From Microcoleus sp. bin38.metabat.b11b12b14.051 (lineage in GTDB: Bacteria > Cyanobacteriota > Cyanobacteriia > Cyanobacteriales > Microcoleaceae), in the NCBI RefSeq assembly GCF_013299165.1, contig NZ_JAAFKD010000001.1:434001-498000 (forward strand): DNA of 64,000 nucleotides, in the 5' to 3' direction. Each line of letters starts with the position of its first letter. Within the stretch, counting starts at the first letter, position 1. The position numbers and the translations under genes were made by a program. Below are positions 61,431 through 64,000 of this stretch, piece by piece. The notes beneath the pieces are model-generated. The model was given only the letters and a program-made list of their open reading frames with translations. It ran no database searches and was not told the DNA's origin.

Positions 61431-62138
61431 TTATCCAATCTCATCACAAATGCGCGCAAAAGCCGCCACCGGATCGTCGGAAGCCGTAATCGGCCGCCCA
61501 ATCACCAGATAATCCGCACCAGCTTTGAAAGCAGCCTTCGGAGTCATCGATCGTTTTTGATCGCCTCCATCGGCCCATTTTGGACGCACACCCGGACAAA
61601 CTAACAGAAAATCATCCCCGCAACTCATCCGCAATTGTTCCGCTTCTTGCGGAGAACAAACCGCACCAGCTAAACCCGTTTCTTTTGCTAACAATGCCAT
61701 GTGCAAAGCATATTCCGGCAACTCTAAAGGTATTTTTAACTCGAAAGCTAACTGTCGGGAATTCAAACTCGTCAACAGCGTAATTGCAATTAATTTAGGA
61801 CTCGGTTTATCGACAGCAGCCGCCCCTTCTACTAAAGCTGACTGTGCTGCTTTCAAAGCATCTTTACCACAAGTAGAATGGATAGTCAATAAGTCCACAT
61901 TGTACTTAGCCGCCGCCCGACAAGCACCAGCTACTGTATTCGGGATGTCGTGAAATTTTAAATCAAGGAAAATCCGTTTTTGCCTCTCTTTCAAAATCTC
62001 GATAATTGTCGGCCCGCAGCTTACGAATAATTCTAAACCGACTTTCCAGAATGATACATCGGGGAGTTTGTCGATTAGTGCGATCGCACTTTCTTGACTG
62101 GGGACATCTAAAGGAACAATAATTTTATCTGGGTTCAT
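61431..62138 (-). CDS. pyrF: Orotidine 5'-phosphate decarboxylase
   Basis: A 235-residue OMP decarboxylase. It has [10 protein letters not shown] at the start, WKVGLELF, the catalytic [11 protein letters not shown] tetrad region, and PGVRP near the end. It makes UMP in pyrimidine synthesis. It is the first gene of a unit with the exported protein downstream. Confidence 0.95.
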   Translation of the reverse strand: MNPDKIIVPLDVPSQESAIALIDKLPDVSFWKVGLELFVSCGPTIIEILKERQKRIFLDLKFHDIPNTVAGACRAAAKYNVDLLTIHSTCGKDALKAAQSALVEGAAAVDKPSPKLIAITLLTSLNSRQLAFELKIPLELPEYALHMALLAKETGLAGAVCSPQEAEQLRMSCGDDFLLVCPGVRPKWADGGDQKRSMTPKAAFKAGADYLVIGRPITASDDPVAAFARICDEIG

Positions 62139-62608
62139 AGTACCGTTCGTTGTAGGGAATGCAAGTTTTTTTTATCTAAGTGTATAACTGTTCGTACATT
62201 TCGTAGTGAGGACTTTAGTCCTTTCTTTTTGGCTTTTATATCGTTCGCAATGGAGAATTTAACTTTTTTAACATGGATTTTCAGGACTGAAGTCCTCACT
62301 ACGAACTTTTAAGAAGGACTGAAGTCCTCACTACGAACCTTGGAAGGACTGAAGTCCTCACTACGAACCTTGGAAGGACTGAAGTCCTCACTACGAACTT
62401 TTAAGAAGGACTGAAGTCCTCACTACGAACTTTTAAGAAGGACTGAAGTCCTCATTACGAACTTTTAAGAAGGACTGAAGTCCTCACTACGAACTTTTAA
62501 GAAGGACTGAGGACTGAAGTCCTCATTGCGAACTTTTAAGAAGGACTGAAGTCCTCACTACGAACTTTTAAGAAGGACTGAAGTCCTCACTACGAACCTT
62601 GGATGAAA
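62139..62608. repeat. Array of AAGGACTGAAGTCCTCACTACGAAC hairpin units
   Basis: From about 62200 the region holds GTAGTGAGGACTTTAGTCCT and then at least nine copies of a 32-base unit (GAACTTTTAAGAAGGACTGA, AGTCCTCACTAC) to about 62598, with one short deletion and one internal duplication (GGACTGAGGACTGAAG). Each unit has the short palindrome GGACTGAAGTCC. The array ends about ten bases before the tyrS stop on the minus strand. No gene is present. Confidence 0.9.
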
Positions 62609-63841
62609 TTATACGATTAAGCGGACAAACTTATTTTTGCCTACTTGCAAAACTTTACCGCATAAATCAGCAGGTGATTCAAATGTCTGATTGACATCAG
62701 ATACTTTATCGCCCTCTAACTTTACTCCGCCGCCTTGCATTAACTTCCGCGCGTCGCCGCTGCTTTTACAAAGCCCGCTAGCACTCAGAATATAAAACAA
62801 CTTAGCCGGAAACTGCACGTTTGCCAAGGAAAACTCCGCCACCGCATCAGCTTGTCCTGCTGCACCTTTCACCAGTGCGATCGCATCTTGTTGTGCGCGA
62901 TCGCCCGCTGCTTTCCCAAAATACTGACTTACCACATCCACAGCCAAAAGTTTCTGTTTTTCTCGCGGATTTTCCGGCAGTTCATCAAGGGGCAAATTTG
63001 TCAATAGTTCAAAATACTGGGCGATCGAGCGATCGGCAATTTTCTCCAACTTAGAATACATCGTCAGCGGATCTTCCGACAAACCGACATAATTATTCAA
63101 AGACTTCGACATCTTCTGTACGCCGTCAGTCCCAATCAAAATCGGCATCAGCAAACCAAACTGCGGTTTCATCCCAAAATGTCGCTGCAAATCTCTCCCC
63201 ACGGCAATATTAAACTTTTGGTCAGTTCCGCCCAACTCTACATCCGCCTCCAATGCCACGGAATCGTAACCCTGCATTAGTGGATACAGAAACTCATGCA
63301 GGAAAATCGCATTTTCCTGCTGCATCCTGTTATCAAATCCCTCTTTAGCGAGCATCTGCTGCACCGTCATGGTCTTTAGCAGTTCCAAAACCTTCGCCAA
63401 GTCCAATTTGGGCAACCACTCGGAGTTATAGCGAATTTCCAGGCGTCCGGGCGTGTCAAAATCTAGAATCGGACGCACTTGGTCTAAATAAGTTTTGGCA
63501 TTTTCTGCCACTTGTTCGGCTGTTAACTGGCTTCTTGCCTCCGATTTTCCAGTCGGATCGCCAATTCTTGCGGTAAAATCTCCGATGACCAGTACCGCTG
63601 TGTGACCTGCATCCTGAAACGCCCGCAGCTTGCGGACACAAATGCTGTGCCCCAGGTGAATGTCCGCCCCTGTGGGGTCGATTCCCAGTTTGACTCGCAA
63701 CGGTCGATCGACTTTTGCCAGCAGTTGGGCCAGATTTTCGTCAGGGTTGCTAGAATCAGGTCGATCGGGAAAAATCTCGCTGATGCCACGGTATATCGCT
63801 GAAAGGTTAGGAGAAATCATAGGAGAGCGATCGTCCATCAT
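62609..63841 (-). CDS. tyrS: Tyrosyl-tRNA synthetase
   Basis: A class I aminoacyl-tRNA synthetase of 410 residues from the ATG at 63841. The HIGH-like motif is HLGHS (after GIDPTGADI), the KMSKS motif is intact ([13 protein letters not shown]), and the C-terminal S4-like region ([20 protein letters not shown]) binds tRNA. Other starts (GTG 63898, ATG 63820) are possible; none has a clear ribosome site. It charges tRNA-Tyr. Confidence 0.92.
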   Translation of the reverse strand: MMDDRSPMISPNLSAIYRGISEIFPDRPDSSNPDENLAQLLAKVDRPLRVKLGIDPTGADIHLGHSICVRKLRAFQDAGHTAVLVIGDFTARIGDPTGKSEARSQLTAEQVAENAKTYLDQVRPILDFDTPGRLEIRYNSEWLPKLDLAKVLELLKTMTVQQMLAKEGFDNRMQQENAIFLHEFLYPLMQGYDSVALEADVELGGTDQKFNIAVGRDLQRHFGMKPQFGLLMPILIGTDGVQKMSKSLNNYVGLSEDPLTMYSKLEKIADRSIAQYFELLTNLPLDELPENPREKQKLLAVDVVSQYFGKAAGDRAQQDAIALVKGAAGQADAVAEFSLANVQFPAKLFYILSASGLCKSSGDARKLMQGGGVKLEGDKVSDVNQTFESPADLCGKVLQVGKNKFVRLIV

Positions 63842-64000
63842 TATATTTTGCCAAAGTGCAGCAGAATTAGTTAAACTCACTGATTGACACATAAACACAC
63901 AACTATCAAGCTACTATAATTCCAAAGCCGATCGGCTTTGATTAGCAAACCCATCCTGAAATGGATACAAGCCCCCACCCTATCACTGTGGAGAACTCAC

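Overview
The window looks like chromosome from a filamentous, non-heterocystous cyanobacterium (Microcoleus/Oscillatoria-like; the genus is inference). The evidence is the very frequent HIP1-type GCGATCGC motif, a cyanobacterial nitrate ABC transporter (nrtABCD) with the NrtC-type fused subunit, the remA-gmk gene pair, abundant cyanobacterial heptanucleotide tandem repeats, and typical families such as Uma2, DUF433/DUF5615, DUF6745, TIGR03792 and kinase-FGE proteins. Gene density is moderate, and many long intergenic stretches are filled with repeats. No rRNA, tRNA or CRISPR array was recognised.

Layout. 0-5.4 kb: a polynucleotide kinase/phosphatase, a Uma2 nuclease-like protein, a TVP38 membrane protein paired with a flavin disulfide reductase, and an isochorismatase-fold hydrolase. 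5.4-13.2 kb: an accessory island of toxin-antitoxin and defence-like genes: a YafQ/RelE pair, an orphan ribbon-helix-helix gene, a DUF7689 pair, a possible polymorphic-toxin/immunity pair, a glycine-rich membrane protein with a coupled partner, a lone VMAP-type HTH protein, two DUF433/DUF5615 pairs in opposite orientation, and an orphan YgiT-type antitoxin. 13.3-17.7 kb: a membrane C39-like peptidase and a P-type ATPase. 18.9-24.9 kb: nrtABCD. 25.3-28.9 kb: an LRR-DUF6745 gene split by a TnpB-only IS605-family element, next to a decayed DUF6745 copy. 29.3-38 kb: two large sensor kinases, a methyltransferase, RNA 2'-phosphotransferase KptA and an AAA ATPase. 38-47 kb: housekeeping genes (M3 oligopeptidase, remA, gmk, xseAB) among repeats. 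47.3-51.9 kb: a compact cassette of divergent HTH regulator, N6-adenine methylase and MBL-fold hydrolase, beside decayed gene remnants. 52-64 kb: CsbD, PHP phosphoesterase, TPR, VOC, phosphoribosyltransferase, type-4 uracil-DNA glycosylase, a protein kinase-FGE fusion whose C-terminus resembles a retroelement-diversified variable region, pyrF and tyrS.

Main points of interest: (1) the regulator/methylase/MBL cassette, with a 17-bp palindrome sitting exactly in a promoter spacer, is the best candidate for an undescribed defence-type system; (2) the kinase-FGE protein has a C-terminus like a diversity-generating retroelement target, though no reverse transcriptase is present here; (3) the TnpB element is inserted in a recognisable, reconstructable gene; (4) a 178-bp inverted-repeat element is flanked by 19-bp direct repeats, and an unoccupied copy of the same target lies elsewhere in the window; (5) heptamer repeat arrays repeatedly begin or end at stop codons.

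All assignments come from reading the sequence and from family knowledge. No database search was run.
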